Shown piece by piece: positions 11,647 through 19,063 of a stretch of 56,510 bases of DNA. The notes under the pieces were generated by a model. That model was not told where the DNA came from, ran no database searches, and saw only the letters and a program-made list of their open reading frames with translations. The stretch lies in NCBI RefSeq assembly GCF_002847825.1, contig NZ_PKIZ01000003.1, positions 80,412 through 136,921 on the forward strand, read 5' to 3'. Each line of letters starts with the position of its first letter. Position 1 is the first letter of the stretch. This DNA is from Kytococcus schroeteri (lineage in GTDB: Bacteria; Actinomycetota; Actinomycetes; Actinomycetales; Dermatophilaceae). A program made the position numbers and the translations under genes.

Positions 11647-12015
11647 GTGCTGGCGGCCCGCCACCGACTGCGACGCAGCCGTGACTTCACGGCCGTGCTC
11701 CGCGGTACCGGCCGCCGCAAGGGCTCGTCCACCACGATGTCCGTGGTGCTGACCCCCCGGCCCTCGACGCCCGACCAGACCGACCCGCACCCCGTGCGGG
11801 TCGGTTTCGTCGTGTCCAAGCAGGTGGGCAACTCGGTGGTGCGCTCCCGCGTGCAGCGTCGCCTGCGCCACCTCGTGGCCGATCGGCTGGCCGACCTGCC
11901 CGCCGGGCACGATCTCGTGGTGCGGGCCCATCCCGCCAGCGCCACCGCCGAGTGGAGCGCCCTCGTGCGCGATCTCGACCGCTGCCTGGCCCGCGCGGTC
12001 CCCCGGGGCGCCTGA
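11647..12015 (+). CDS. rnpA: Ribonuclease P protein component
   Basis: RnpA is the protein cofactor of the tRNA 5'-processing ribozyme RNase P. The 122-codon frame starts at GTG 11647-11649, only 11 nt after rpmH. The N-terminal [13 protein letters not shown] and the RNA-binding signature [15 protein letters not shown] are both present. A 20-residue insertion after RRKGSS is within family variation. The stop overlaps the yidD start by one base. Confidence 0.96.
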   Translation: MLAARHRLRRSRDFTAVLRGTGRRKGSSTTMSVVLTPRPSTPDQTDPHPVRVGFVVSKQVGNSVVRSRVQRRLRHLVADRLADLPAGHDLVVRAHPASATAEWSALVRDLDRCLARAVPRGA

Positions 12016-12320
12016 TGTGGCGCGTCGGCGGGCGTCCCCTCCTGGCCTGGCCCCTGCTCGTGCTCGTGTGGGGCTACCAGCGGCTGGTCTCCCCCCTCCT
12101 GCCGCCCACGTGCCGCTACTACCCGAGTTGCTCGGCCTACGCCGTCACCGCCCTCACCGAGCACGGCGCCCTCCGTGGCACTGCCCTGGCGGTCTGGCGC
12201 GTGGCACGATGCAACCCGTGGTCGCACGGCGGCTACGACCCCGTGCCCGGCACCGACCCGGGCGGCCTGCACACCCGGCCCGACCCGGGGGACAATGGCC
12301 CCGAGTGGGACGCGGCCTGA
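12015..12320 (+). CDS. yidD: Membrane protein insertion efficiency factor YidD
   Basis: YidD is a small membrane-associated protein that assists YidC-dependent insertion. The 101 codons start at ATG 12015-12017, sharing one base with the rnpA stop. The family signature is clear: [19 protein letters not shown], then YAVTAL and [15 protein letters not shown]. An N-terminal amphipathic/hydrophobic segment covers about residues 8-20. The last 20 residues are acidic and unconserved. Confidence 0.95.
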   Translation: MWRVGGRPLLAWPLLVLVWGYQRLVSPLLPPTCRYYPSCSAYAVTALTEHGALRGTALAVWRVARCNPWSHGGYDPVPGTDPGGLHTRPDPGDNGPEWDAA

Positions 12321-12377
12321 CGGGCCCTGCGGTCCCCACCCCCTGAACCTCAGCAGTCCACAGACGAAGGATTCTCC

Positions 12378-13460
12378 GTGCCGAATCTGCTCTACCCCAT
12401 CGAATGGGCCGTGGCAGCCATCCTCGCCGGCGCCCACCGGGGCCTCACCGCCCTGGGGATGCCCTCCGAGTCGGGCTGGACCTGGGTCCTGTCGATTCTC
12501 GCCCTGGTGGTCCTGGCCCGCCTGGCCATGATCCCGTTGGTGATCAAGCAGATCCACAGCAGCCGCAAGATGCAGCTGCTGGCGCCCGAGATCAAGAAGA
12601 TCCAGCAGAAGTACAAGGGCAAGCGCGACCAGGCCTCCATGCAGCGCCAGCAGGCCGAGACCATGGAGCTCTACCGGGCCAACGGCACCAACCCGATGGC
12701 CTCCTGCCTGCCGCTGCTGCTGCAGATCCCCATCATGTACGGACTGTTCCGGGTGCTCCGTGCCGTCCCGGGCGTCGCGGACGGCGCGCACGCCCCCATC
12801 GGGTTCATGACCCAGGACCTGGCGCGCTCCTTCGACTCCGCCTCGATCTTCGGGGCCGAGCTCTCCGACACCTTCCTGCACGACCCCGGCGTGACCCCCA
12901 AGGTCGTGGCGCTGGTGCTCGTGGTGCTCATGACCGCGTTCACCTTCTTCAGCATGAAGATGTCGATGGACATCAACATGCCCGAGACGGCCAAGGAAGG
13001 GCCGATGGGGCAGTCGCAGACGATCATGCTCTACGTCATGCCGCTGGTGCTGGCCTTCACCGGTGTGAACTTCGCGATCGCCCTGCTCGTGTACTGGACC
13101 CTGAGCAACCTGTGGTCCTACTTCCAGCAGCTGTACATCATCCGCCACATGCCGACGCCCAACACCGAGGCCGAGCGCCGCATGCACGCGCGCCAGATCG
13201 CCAAGGGCCAGGAGCCCACGCGCATGACGCTGGCGCCCGTGGGCGGCAAGGACTCCGGGGCGCACGCGCTCGGTGACGAGAAGGACGGGGCCACCGACGG
13301 GGGTCGCTCGACCTCCTCGGGCAAGGGGGCCTCGGGGCCGCAGGTGAACCCGGTCTCGGCCGGTACCCGCATGGCCCAGGGCGGCACCGGCGGGCAGCGC
13401 TCCCAGCCGGTGCGCCGCAAGAAGAGCAAGAAGAGCAAGAAGCAGCGGAAGAAGGGCTGA
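12378..13460 (+). CDS. yidC: Membrane protein insertase YidC
   Basis: YidC/Oxa1 insertases place proteins in the cytoplasmic membrane. The frame of 360 codons starts at GTG 12378-12380. Hydrophobic segments are at about 36-58, 112-135, 175-195 and 213-250. A charged coiled segment (KKIQQKYKGKRDQ) lies after the first, and the groove Arg is expected in LARLAMIPL near residue 53. As in other actinobacteria there is no large periplasmic P1 domain. The 90-residue cytosolic tail ends in a Lys/Arg-rich stretch, probably a ribosome contact. Confidence 0.96.
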   Translation: MPNLLYPIEWAVAAILAGAHRGLTALGMPSESGWTWVLSILALVVLARLAMIPLVIKQIHSSRKMQLLAPEIKKIQQKYKGKRDQASMQRQQAETMELYRANGTNPMASCLPLLLQIPIMYGLFRVLRAVPGVADGAHAPIGFMTQDLARSFDSASIFGAELSDTFLHDPGVTPKVVALVLVVLMTAFTFFSMKMSMDINMPETAKEGPMGQSQTIMLYVMPLVLAFTGVNFAIALLVYWTLSNLWSYFQQLYIIRHMPTPNTEAERRMHARQIAKGQEPTRMTLAPVGGKDSGAHALGDEKDGATDGGRSTSSGKGASGPQVNPVSAGTRMAQGGTGGQRSQPVRRKKSKKSKKQRKKG

Positions 13461-13463
13461 CCC

Positions 13464-13976
13464 ATGGCCGACGCACCGGCGCACCCCGAGCGGACCCCCG
13501 CGCAGATCGAGGTCGAGGGCGAGATCGCGGCGGACTACCTCGAGACCCTGCTCGACCTGGCCGACATGGACGGCGACATCGACGTCCAGCACGAGGCCGA
13601 CCGGGCGGTGGTGAGCATCGTGGACTCCGAGGAGGGCACGGTGCCGCGCCGTCTCGCCGGCCCCGGCGCCCAGGTGCTGGAGGCCCTGCAGGAGCTCTCC
13701 CGCCTGGCCGTGCAGGCAGAGACCGGGGAGCGCAGCCGCCTCATGGTGGACGTGGCCGGGTACCGCGCCGACCGCCGCAAGGCGCTGGAGCAGCTGGCCG
13801 ATCGCACCGTGGAGGCCGTGCGCGAGAGCGGCACCGAGCGTTCCCTGGAGCCGATGACGGCCTTCGAGCGCAAGGTGGTGCACGACCGCGTGCTGGCGGG
13901 CGGGCTGCACTCGTCCTCGGCGGGCGAGGAGCCCAACCGCTACGTGGTGGTCTCCCCGGCGCCGGCCGGTGAGTGA
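13464..13976 (+). CDS. khpB: KH/R3H RNA-binding protein (Jag/KhpB family)
   Basis: The 170-codon protein follows yidC by 3 nt. It has a Jag-type KH domain (about 40-105, LLDLADMDGDIDV then RRLAGPGAQVLEALQELSRLAV) and a C-terminal R3H domain (about 105-160, YRADRRKALEQLA and LEPMTAFERKVVH). The N-terminal Jag-N domain of firmicute proteins is absent, as usual in actinobacteria. Family members bind RNA and influence cell division and envelope synthesis. Its stop overlaps the rsmG start by 8 nt. Confidence 0.93.
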   Translation: MADAPAHPERTPAQIEVEGEIAADYLETLLDLADMDGDIDVQHEADRAVVSIVDSEEGTVPRRLAGPGAQVLEALQELSRLAVQAETGERSRLMVDVAGYRADRRKALEQLADRTVEAVRESGTERSLEPMTAFERKVVHDRVLAGGLHSSSAGEEPNRYVVVSPAPAGE

Positions 13977-14691
13977 CGTGGACGCCCCCGAGGCCGGCGG
14001 AGAGGGCCTGGCCCCCAGCCCGGAGGCCGCGGCACGGGTCTTCGGTGACCTGCTGCCGCAGGCCGAGCGGTTCGCGCAGATGCTGGCGACCTCCGGTACG
14101 GAGCGGGGCCTCATCGGCCCGCGGGAGGTGCCCCGGCTGTGGGAGCGCCACGTGCTCAACTGCGCCGTGGTGGCCGAGGTCCTCGACGGCGCCGACCACG
14201 TGCTCGACGTGGGCAGCGGGGCTGGGCTGCCCGGCATCGCGCTGGCGCTGGCCGCGCCCGAGACGCGGGTGACCCTGGTGGAGCCGATGCTGCGGCGCAC
14301 CGTGTGGCTGGACGAGGTCGTCTCCAAGTTGGGCCTGGGCGACCGTGTGGCCGTGATCCGTTCTCGTGCAGAGAACCTCGACGACGGGACGACGGCCCCC
14401 GTGGTGACCGCACGGGCCGTGGCCCGCCTCGAGGTGCTGGCCCCGTGGTGCCTCCCGCTGGTGGAGACCGGCGGTCGCATGGTGGCCCTCAAGGGGTCCT
14501 CCGCCCAGCAGGAGGTCGAGCAGGCGCAGAAGGTGCTGCGGCGGTTGGGCGGCGGTGCCGTGGACGTGGTGGACTGTGGGTCGGCGTACCTGGAGGTCCC
14601 CACCACGGTGGTGATCGTCACCAAGGAGGACGTCGGTCGCTCGGGAGGCAGCTCCCGCGGCCGTCGGTCCCGGAGCAAGGAGAAGCGATGA
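13969..14691 (+). CDS. rsmG: 16S rRNA (guanine-N7) methyltransferase RsmG
   Basis: RsmG (GidB) methylates G527 of 16S rRNA using S-adenosylmethionine. The 240-codon frame starts at GTG 13969-13971 inside the end of khpB. The SAM-binding loop VLDVGSGAGLPGI is near residue 80, with the preceding LWERHVLNC motif and a later TARAVARLEVL motif. The C-terminal 20 residues are basic. The stop overlaps the parA start (ATGA). Loss of this enzyme gives low-level streptomycin resistance in other bacteria; here it looks intact. Confidence 0.96.
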   Translation: MSDVDAPEAGGEGLAPSPEAAARVFGDLLPQAERFAQMLATSGTERGLIGPREVPRLWERHVLNCAVVAEVLDGADHVLDVGSGAGLPGIALALAAPETRVTLVEPMLRRTVWLDEVVSKLGLGDRVAVIRSRAENLDDGTTAPVVTARAVARLEVLAPWCLPLVETGGRMVALKGSSAQQEVEQAQKVLRRLGGGAVDVVDCGSAYLEVPTTVVIVTKEDVGRSGGSSRGRRSRSKEKR

Positions 14692-15803
14692 GCAACCCCG
14701 TCGGCTGGCCCAATGGGAGCCACCCCGCCACCCCCACCGCCCCCACGCCGGGGACCGCGCCGGTGGGCTGGCAGCCGACGGTGGCGCCCTCGTCGGTGGA
14801 GCGCGTGCCGGCCGTGGGGGCCGTCCCGCAGGAGTCCCCGGTGGACACCGCGCAGGGCGGGACCGACGGGGCCGCGGCGGGGTCCACGACCACGGCCGCT
14901 GCCGAGGGGTCGTCCGCCCCGACCGGTGAGCCCTCCACGGACGACGACGAGGACGACGATCCGGTGCCCCCCTTCACCCCCGCCGAGCGCAAGGAGCGTG
15001 GTCGCCCCACGCCGCTGAAGGCCCCCTCGAGGACCGTGGTCATGACGGTGGCCAACCAGAAGGGTGGCGTCGGCAAGACGACCACCACGGTGAACCTCGC
15101 CGCCGCCTTCGCCGAGGGTGGGCTGAAGGTGCTCGTCATCGACCTGGACCCGCAGGGGAACGCCTCCACCGCCCTGTCCATCGAGCACCAGTCGGGGGTG
15201 GCTGGTGTCTACGACGTGCTCATCGACGAGGCCACGCTCGAGCAGGTGGCCCAGGTGTCGCCCGAGAGCGAACGCATCAGCGTGGTGCCGGCCACCATCG
15301 ACCTGGCGGGTGCCGAGATCGAGCTGGTCTCGCTCGTGGCGCGGGAGAACCGTCTGCGCCGGGCCCTGCAGGAGATCCGCGAGGCGCAGACGTACGACGT
15401 CGTCCTCATCGACTGCCCGCCGAGCCTGGGCCTGCTCACGGTGAACGGGTTCGTGGCGGCCGACGAGGTGTTCATCCCGATCCAGTGCGAGTACTACGCC
15501 CTGGAGGGTGTGAGCCTGCTCGTGCGCAACATCTCCCTCATCCAGCGGCACCTGCACCCGGAGCTCCGCCTCGGGGGCATCCTGCTCACGATGTTCGACG
15601 CGCGCACGCGACTGGCGACGCAGGTGGCGCAGGAGGTGCGTGACCACTTCGGTGAGGTGGTGCTGGAGACGCTCATCCCGCGGTCCGTGCGCATCAGCGA
15701 GGCGCCCTCCTACGGGCAGACCGTCCTGGCCTACGACGCGGACGGCCCGGGGGCCCGGGCCTACCGTTCGGCGGCCAAGGAGGTCGTCGCCCGCTGGTCC
15801 TGA
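14688..15803 (+). CDS. parA: Chromosome partitioning ATPase ParA (Soj)
   Basis: ParA is a MinD/Soj-type ATPase that moves ParB-parS complexes. The 371-codon frame starts at ATG 14688-14690 with GGAG-AAGGAG upstream. Residues 1-115 are a Pro/Ala/Thr-rich, then acidic extension lacking the conserved fold. The deviant Walker A KGGVGKTT is at 125-132, followed by LDPQGNAS and DCPPSLGLLT. The extension is longer than in many ParAs but common in actinobacteria; an in-frame start nearer the core is less likely because only the ATG here has a strong ribosome site. Confidence 0.96.
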   Translation: MSNPVGWPNGSHPATPTAPTPGTAPVGWQPTVAPSSVERVPAVGAVPQESPVDTAQGGTDGAAAGSTTTAAAEGSSAPTGEPSTDDDEDDDPVPPFTPAERKERGRPTPLKAPSRTVVMTVANQKGGVGKTTTTVNLAAAFAEGGLKVLVIDLDPQGNASTALSIEHQSGVAGVYDVLIDEATLEQVAQVSPESERISVVPATIDLAGAEIELVSLVARENRLRRALQEIREAQTYDVVLIDCPPSLGLLTVNGFVAADEVFIPIQCEYYALEGVSLLVRNISLIQRHLHPELRLGGILLTMFDARTRLATQVAQEVRDHFGEVVLETLIPRSVRISEAPSYGQTVLAYDADGPGARAYRSAAKEVVARWS

Positions 15804-15813
15804 GGGGTGCGGG

Positions 15814-15837
15814 GGTGACGTGGTGCCTGACGTCACC
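15814..15837. repeat. 8-bp inverted repeat downstream of parA
   Basis: GGTGACGT at 15814-15821 and ACGTCACC at 15830-15837 are exact reverse complements with an 8-bp spacer, 10 bp after the parA stop. It could be a weak terminator or an operator for the bL37 gene. A second short hairpin (GCGCCC-TCAG-GGGCGC type) is in the leader near 15885-15902. Confidence 0.5.
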
Positions 15838-15931
15838 TCGTGGACGTGATCCGGTGGTTCCGGGTATGAGATACTGCGCGATACGCGCCCTCAGGGGCGC
15901 TTCGATGTCTCAGAAGGCTCAGGAGGTCACC

Positions 15932-16009
15932 ATGTCGAGCAAGCGTGCGCGCAAGCGCAAGACGAAGCGCAAGGGCAAGGCCAACCACGGCAAGCGCCCC
16001 AGCAGCTGA
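15932..16009 (+). CDS. 50S ribosomal protein bL37
   Basis: This 25-codon, extremely basic peptide has a strong AGGAGGT ribosome site 5 nt before ATG 15932-15934. It begins MSSKRARKRKTKRKG and ends with ANHGKRPSS. The ANHGKRP ending is the hallmark of bL37, the small actinobacterial large-subunit protein first located in the Mycobacterium smegmatis ribosome structure. It has its own terminator and lies between parA and parB. A longer upstream frame beginning at 15815 is not needed. Confidence 0.88.
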   Translation: MSSKRARKRKTKRKGKANHGKRPSS

Positions 16010-16030
16010 TCAGGAGCCTCGCGTTCCCAC

Positions 16031-16061
16031 CAGGCGGCCCTCCCCTCGGGAGGGTCGCCTG
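16031..16061 (+). terminator. terminator after the bL37 gene
   Basis: CAGGCGGCCCTCCC (16031-16044) pairs with GGGAGGGTCGCCTG (16048-16061), a 14-bp stem with one G-T wobble and a 3-nt loop, followed by a mixed T-rich tail. It starts 22 nt after the bL37 stop. Confidence 0.8.
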
Positions 16062-16118
16062 ATCTGTTGTGGGCTCCACATGCCGTGAGTCAACGGGCCC
16101 GATGGGAAGCGCTCGTCG

Positions 16119-16134
16119 CGTTTCACGTGAAACA
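16119..16134. promoter_or_regulatory. parS site upstream of parB
   Basis: CGTTTCACGTGAAACA matches the parS consensus TGTTTCACGTGAAACA at 15 of 16 positions, including the full 14-bp core. It lies 87 bp before the parB start and should be a ParB loading site; it may also let ParB influence its own promoter. Confidence 0.92.
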
Positions 16135-16221
16135 TGCCATGTGGACCGTGGAGGTCGACGTTCGCGCTGCATGGGAGACTTGGGGGTCGTCCGGCAGGGC
16201 AAGGCGTCGAGAGGAGACAGC

Positions 16222-17274
16222 ATGGCAGGGCAGCGACGAGGACTGGGGCGAGGTCTCGGGGCACTGATTCCCCAGGAGGACGGCGGGGCGCGGCCCCGCG
16301 ACGTCTACTTCGCGCAGCGTGACCAGGCAGCGGCGCCCAGCGCCGACAGTGGATCGCGTGGGTTGACGTCCCCGTCGGCCACGGCAGCCGCCGGGGGCGA
16401 GGCGGCGCCCGCCGGTGCGGAGGGCCCCGAGGCGACCGCGACACCCTCGACGGACGCCAAGGATCTGGTCGACGCCCCGGCCCGCCTTGTGGAGCTGCCG
16501 GTCGACGAGGTCGTGCCCAACCCGCGGCAGCCGCGCGAGGTGTTCGACGAGGACGACCTCGAGGAACTCGCACACAGCATCCGCGAGCTGGGGGTCATGC
16601 AGCCCATCGTGGTGCGGACGGCGGGTGACCGCTACGAGCTCATCATGGGTGAGCGCCGTCTCCGCGCGTCGCGTCTTGCCGGACTGGAGACGATCCCGGC
16701 CATCCTGCGCCAGACCGAGGACCAGGAGATGCTCCGTGAGGCGCTCCTGGAGAACCTCCACCGGGTGCAGCTCAATCCCCTCGAGGAGGCGGCGGCCTAC
16801 GGTCAGTTGCTCGAGGACTTCGGGTGCACCCACGAGGAGCTGGCGAAGCGCCTCGGGCGCAGCCGGCCGCGGATCACCAACTCCCTGCGCCTGCTCAAGC
16901 TGCCCCCGAGCGTTGCCCGTCGGGTGGCGGCCGGGGTCCTGTCCGCGGGGCACGCCCGCGCCCTGCTGGGTCTGGAGGACGGAGCCGCGATGGAGCGCAT
17001 GGCCCAGCGCGTCGTGGCCGAGGGTCTCTCGGTCCGCGGCCTGGAGGAGCTCATCGCTCTCGGTGCTGGGGCGGAGCAGGAGAAGACAGGCCGTCGTCGT
17101 CTGCCCAGCCGCCGCACCTCCCCTGAGCACGAGGACCTGGCTGCGGAGCTCTCCGACCGGTGGGACACCCGGGTGTCGGTGAAGATGGGGCGGAACAAGG
17201 GGACGCTGACCGTGGAGTTCGCGGGGCAGGACGACCTCGACCGCATCCTCACCCTGTTGGCGCCCGACGCCTGA
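16222..17274 (+). CDS. parB: Chromosome partitioning protein ParB
   Basis: ParB is a parS-binding CTPase clamp. The 350 codons start at ATG 16222-16224 with GAGAGGAG upstream. The N-terminus has the ParA-interacting [11 protein letters not shown] motif (7-17), followed by an Ala/Pro-rich linker. The CTP-binding region includes NPRQPR near 100 and GERRLRA at 143-149. [10 protein letters not shown] is at 177-186 and the parS-binding helix-turn-helix at about 203-228. The C-terminal dimerisation domain is intact. It is separated from parA by the bL37 gene and its terminator, so it likely has its own promoter. Confidence 0.97.
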   Translation: MAGQRRGLGRGLGALIPQEDGGARPRDVYFAQRDQAAAPSADSGSRGLTSPSATAAAGGEAAPAGAEGPEATATPSTDAKDLVDAPARLVELPVDEVVPNPRQPREVFDEDDLEELAHSIRELGVMQPIVVRTAGDRYELIMGERRLRASRLAGLETIPAILRQTEDQEMLREALLENLHRVQLNPLEEAAAYGQLLEDFGCTHEELAKRLGRSRPRITNSLRLLKLPPSVARRVAAGVLSAGHARALLGLEDGAAMERMAQRVVAEGLSVRGLEELIALGAGAEQEKTGRRRLPSRRTSPEHEDLAAELSDRWDTRVSVKMGRNKGTLTVEFAGQDDLDRILTLLAPDA

Positions 17275-17296
17275 CCCGGAGGCGGCGCCCACGGAG

Positions 17297-17338
17297 ACGG
17301 GGCGGGTGATGTTCCACGTGGAACATCACCCGCCCCGT
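17297..17338. repeat. 42-bp perfect palindrome with a central parS
   Basis: Two 21-bp halves are exact reverse complements with no spacer. The central 16 bp (17310-17325) is TGTTCCACGTGGAACA, a parS variant with two symmetric changes from consensus. It lies 22 bp after parB and could act both as a ParB site and as the parB terminator. The symmetry is observed; the double role is inferred. Confidence 0.9.
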
Positions 17339-17366
17339 TCGTGTCGTCCCCGTCGTGCAGGGTGGA

Positions 17367-17382
17367 TGTTTCACGTGGAACG
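17367..17382. promoter_or_regulatory. parS site downstream of parB
   Basis: TGTTTCACGTGGAACG matches the parS consensus at 14 of 16 positions. It lies 41 bp beyond the palindromic parS, so at least two sites follow parB and one precedes it. Confidence 0.85.
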
Positions 17383-17451
17383 GGCGCGTCGCGGCCCATG
17401 CGCCGGATGGGTCAGGACGTGGAGGCGCAGGCGAAGGAAGGCCGGCACGCA

Positions 17452-17488
17452 GAAGGGGCCCGCGAGCACGTGGCTCGCGGGCCCCTTC
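17452..17488 (-). terminator. terminator of trxA (possibly bidirectional)
   Basis: A perfect 16-bp stem (17452-17467 with 17473-17488) and a 5-nt loop lie 17 bp downstream of the trxA stop. The strong GC stem flanked by GAAGG/CCTTC could stop transcription from either side. Confidence 0.85.
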
Positions 17489-17505
17489 GGAGCAGTGGGA
17501 GGACG

Positions 17506-17832
17506 TCAGCCCAGGAAGGGCTCGAGCTCCTTGAGTAGCTTGGGCTTCGGCTGCGCGCCGATGATCGTCTTGGCGATGTCGCCCTGGAAGAAGACGTGCA
17601 TCGTGGGAATGGAGGTGATGCCGTACTTGGCGGCGGTCTGCGGGTTCTCGTCGGTGTTCAGCTTGACGATGCGCAGCTTGCCCTCGGTCTCGCCAGCGAT
17701 CTCCTCGAGGATGGGGGCGACGCGCTTGCAAGGGCCGCACCAGTCCGCCCAGAAGTCGACGAGGACGGGGACGTCGCTCTTGAGGACGTCCTGGTCGAAG
17801 GTGGCGTCGGTGGTGGTGCTGGTTCCAGCCAT
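17506..17832 (-). CDS. trxA: Thioredoxin
   Basis: The 108-codon protein carries the WCGPCK redox motif at residues 31-36 and the cis-Pro loop SIPTMHVF near 74. The start ATG 17830-17832 follows AGGAGG. It reduces cytosolic disulfides and is recharged by TrxB, encoded 36 bp upstream in the same direction. In mycobacteria the cwlM gene lies between trxC and parB; here the interval holds only parS sites and a terminator. Confidence 0.97.
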   Translation of the reverse strand: MAGTSTTTDATFDQDVLKSDVPVLVDFWADWCGPCKRVAPILEEIAGETEGKLRIVKLNTDENPQTAAKYGITSIPTMHVFFQGDIAKTIIGAQPKPKLLKELEPFLG

Positions 17833-17868
17833 GGGTTCCTCCTGTGGTGGTGGTTCGGGTTGGTCGGG

Positions 17869-18945
17869 TCAGGCGGGCGCGTCGCCGGGGACGGTCTCGT
17901 CCGCAGCGGGCGCGGTCTGGGCGGTCTCCACGGTGGACGCGTCCAGCGTGGCGAGGTGGCGCTCGGCGTCGAGGGCGGCCTGGCAGCCGGAGCCGGCTGC
18001 GGTGATGGCCTGCTGGTAGGTGTGGTCCACCAGGTCGCCGCAGGCGAACACGCCCGCGAGGTTGGTCAGCGTGGAACGGCCCTGCACCTGCACGTAGCCG
18101 CTCTCGTCGAGGTCGATCTGACCCTTCACGAGCTCATTGCGCGGGTCGTGGCCGATGGCGATGAACAGGCCGGTGACGTCGAGCTCGCGCTCCTCACCGG
18201 TCTGCGTGTCGCGCAGGCGGACGCCGGAGAGCTTGTCCTCGCCGAGGATCTCGGAGACCTCGGAGTTCCAGGCGAACTCGATCTTGGGGTCGGCCGCGGC
18301 ACGGTCGGCCATCACCTTGGACGCGCGGAGGGCGTCACGGCGGTGCACCAGCGTCACCTTGTCGGCGAAGCGCGTCAGGAAGGTGGCCTCCTCCACGGCG
18401 GAGTCACCGCCACCGACGACCGCGATGTGCTGCTGACGGAAGAAGGCACCGTCGCACGTGGCGCACCACGAGATGCCGTGGCCGGAGAGCTCCTTCTCGC
18501 GAGGAAGACCGAGCTCGCGATAGGCCGAGCCCATCGCGAGGATGACGGTGCGGGCGCGGTAGGTGCCGCCCGTCCCGTCGCGGAGAACCTTCACGTCGCC
18601 GGCCAGGTCCATCTCGACGACGTCGTCGGTGACCAGCTCGGCCCCGAAGCGCTCGGCCTGGGCGCGCATCTGCATCATGAGGTCCGGGCCCATGACACCG
18701 TCGGTGAAGCCCGGGAAGTTCTCCACCTCGGTGGTGTTCATGAGCGCCCCGCCCATGGTGACCGATCCCTCGAAGACCAGCGGGCGCAGGTTGGCGCGTG
18801 CGGCGTAGACGGCGGCGGTGTACCCCGCCGGGCCCGAGCCGACGATGACGACCTCACGCACCTCGCCCTCGACCGGCTCGGTGGCGGGCTGGGCGGCTGT
18901 CTGCGTCGGCAGCGAGACGGCCGACGTCTGGGCGATGATGCTCAC
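17869..18945 (-). CDS. trxB: Thioredoxin-disulfide reductase
   Basis: This FAD/NADPH flavoenzyme reduces thioredoxin. The 358 codons start at GTG 18943-18945 with AGGAG upstream. An unusual 30-residue polar N-terminal extension precedes the FAD-binding GSGPAG (36-41). The redox-active CATC is at 161-164, the NADPH-binding GGGDSA near 178, and the C-terminal FAD motif [12 protein letters not shown] is present. About 30 residues of Ala/Thr-rich tail follow. The longer frame reaching 19197 lacks a credible start. Confidence 0.97.
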   Translation of the reverse strand: MSIIAQTSAVSLPTQTAAQPATEPVEGEVREVVIVGSGPAGYTAAVYAARANLRPLVFEGSVTMGGALMNTTEVENFPGFTDGVMGPDLMMQMRAQAERFGAELVTDDVVEMDLAGDVKVLRDGTGGTYRARTVILAMGSAYRELGLPREKELSGHGISWCATCDGAFFRQQHIAVVGGGDSAVEEATFLTRFADKVTLVHRRDALRASKVMADRAAADPKIEFAWNSEVSEILGEDKLSGVRLRDTQTGEERELDVTGLFIAIGHDPRNELVKGQIDLDESGYVQVQGRSTLTNLAGVFACGDLVDHTYQQAITAAGSGCQAALDAERHLATLDASTVETAQTAPAADETVPGDAPA

Positions 18946-19063
18946 GAGGGCTCCTGGGGGTCCGGGGGTGGGGCGCGGTGCCTGGGCACCGGGGGTGACA
19001 ACAGTCGGGCGGGGCCCGGTGTTCCGCGGGGACCTCATGGCCCCGGGGTGGCGGGCGAGGGGG

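Noticed and set aside
11190..15836. Minus-strand open frame of 1548 codons across rpmH-parA
   Set aside because: It runs antisense to seven well-identified genes, has low-complexity composition and no ribosome site.
18977..18990. Small hairpin GGTGCC-TG-GGCACC in the trxB leader as a riboswitch
   Set aside because: A 6-bp stem alone in GC-rich DNA; no conserved riboswitch core nearby.
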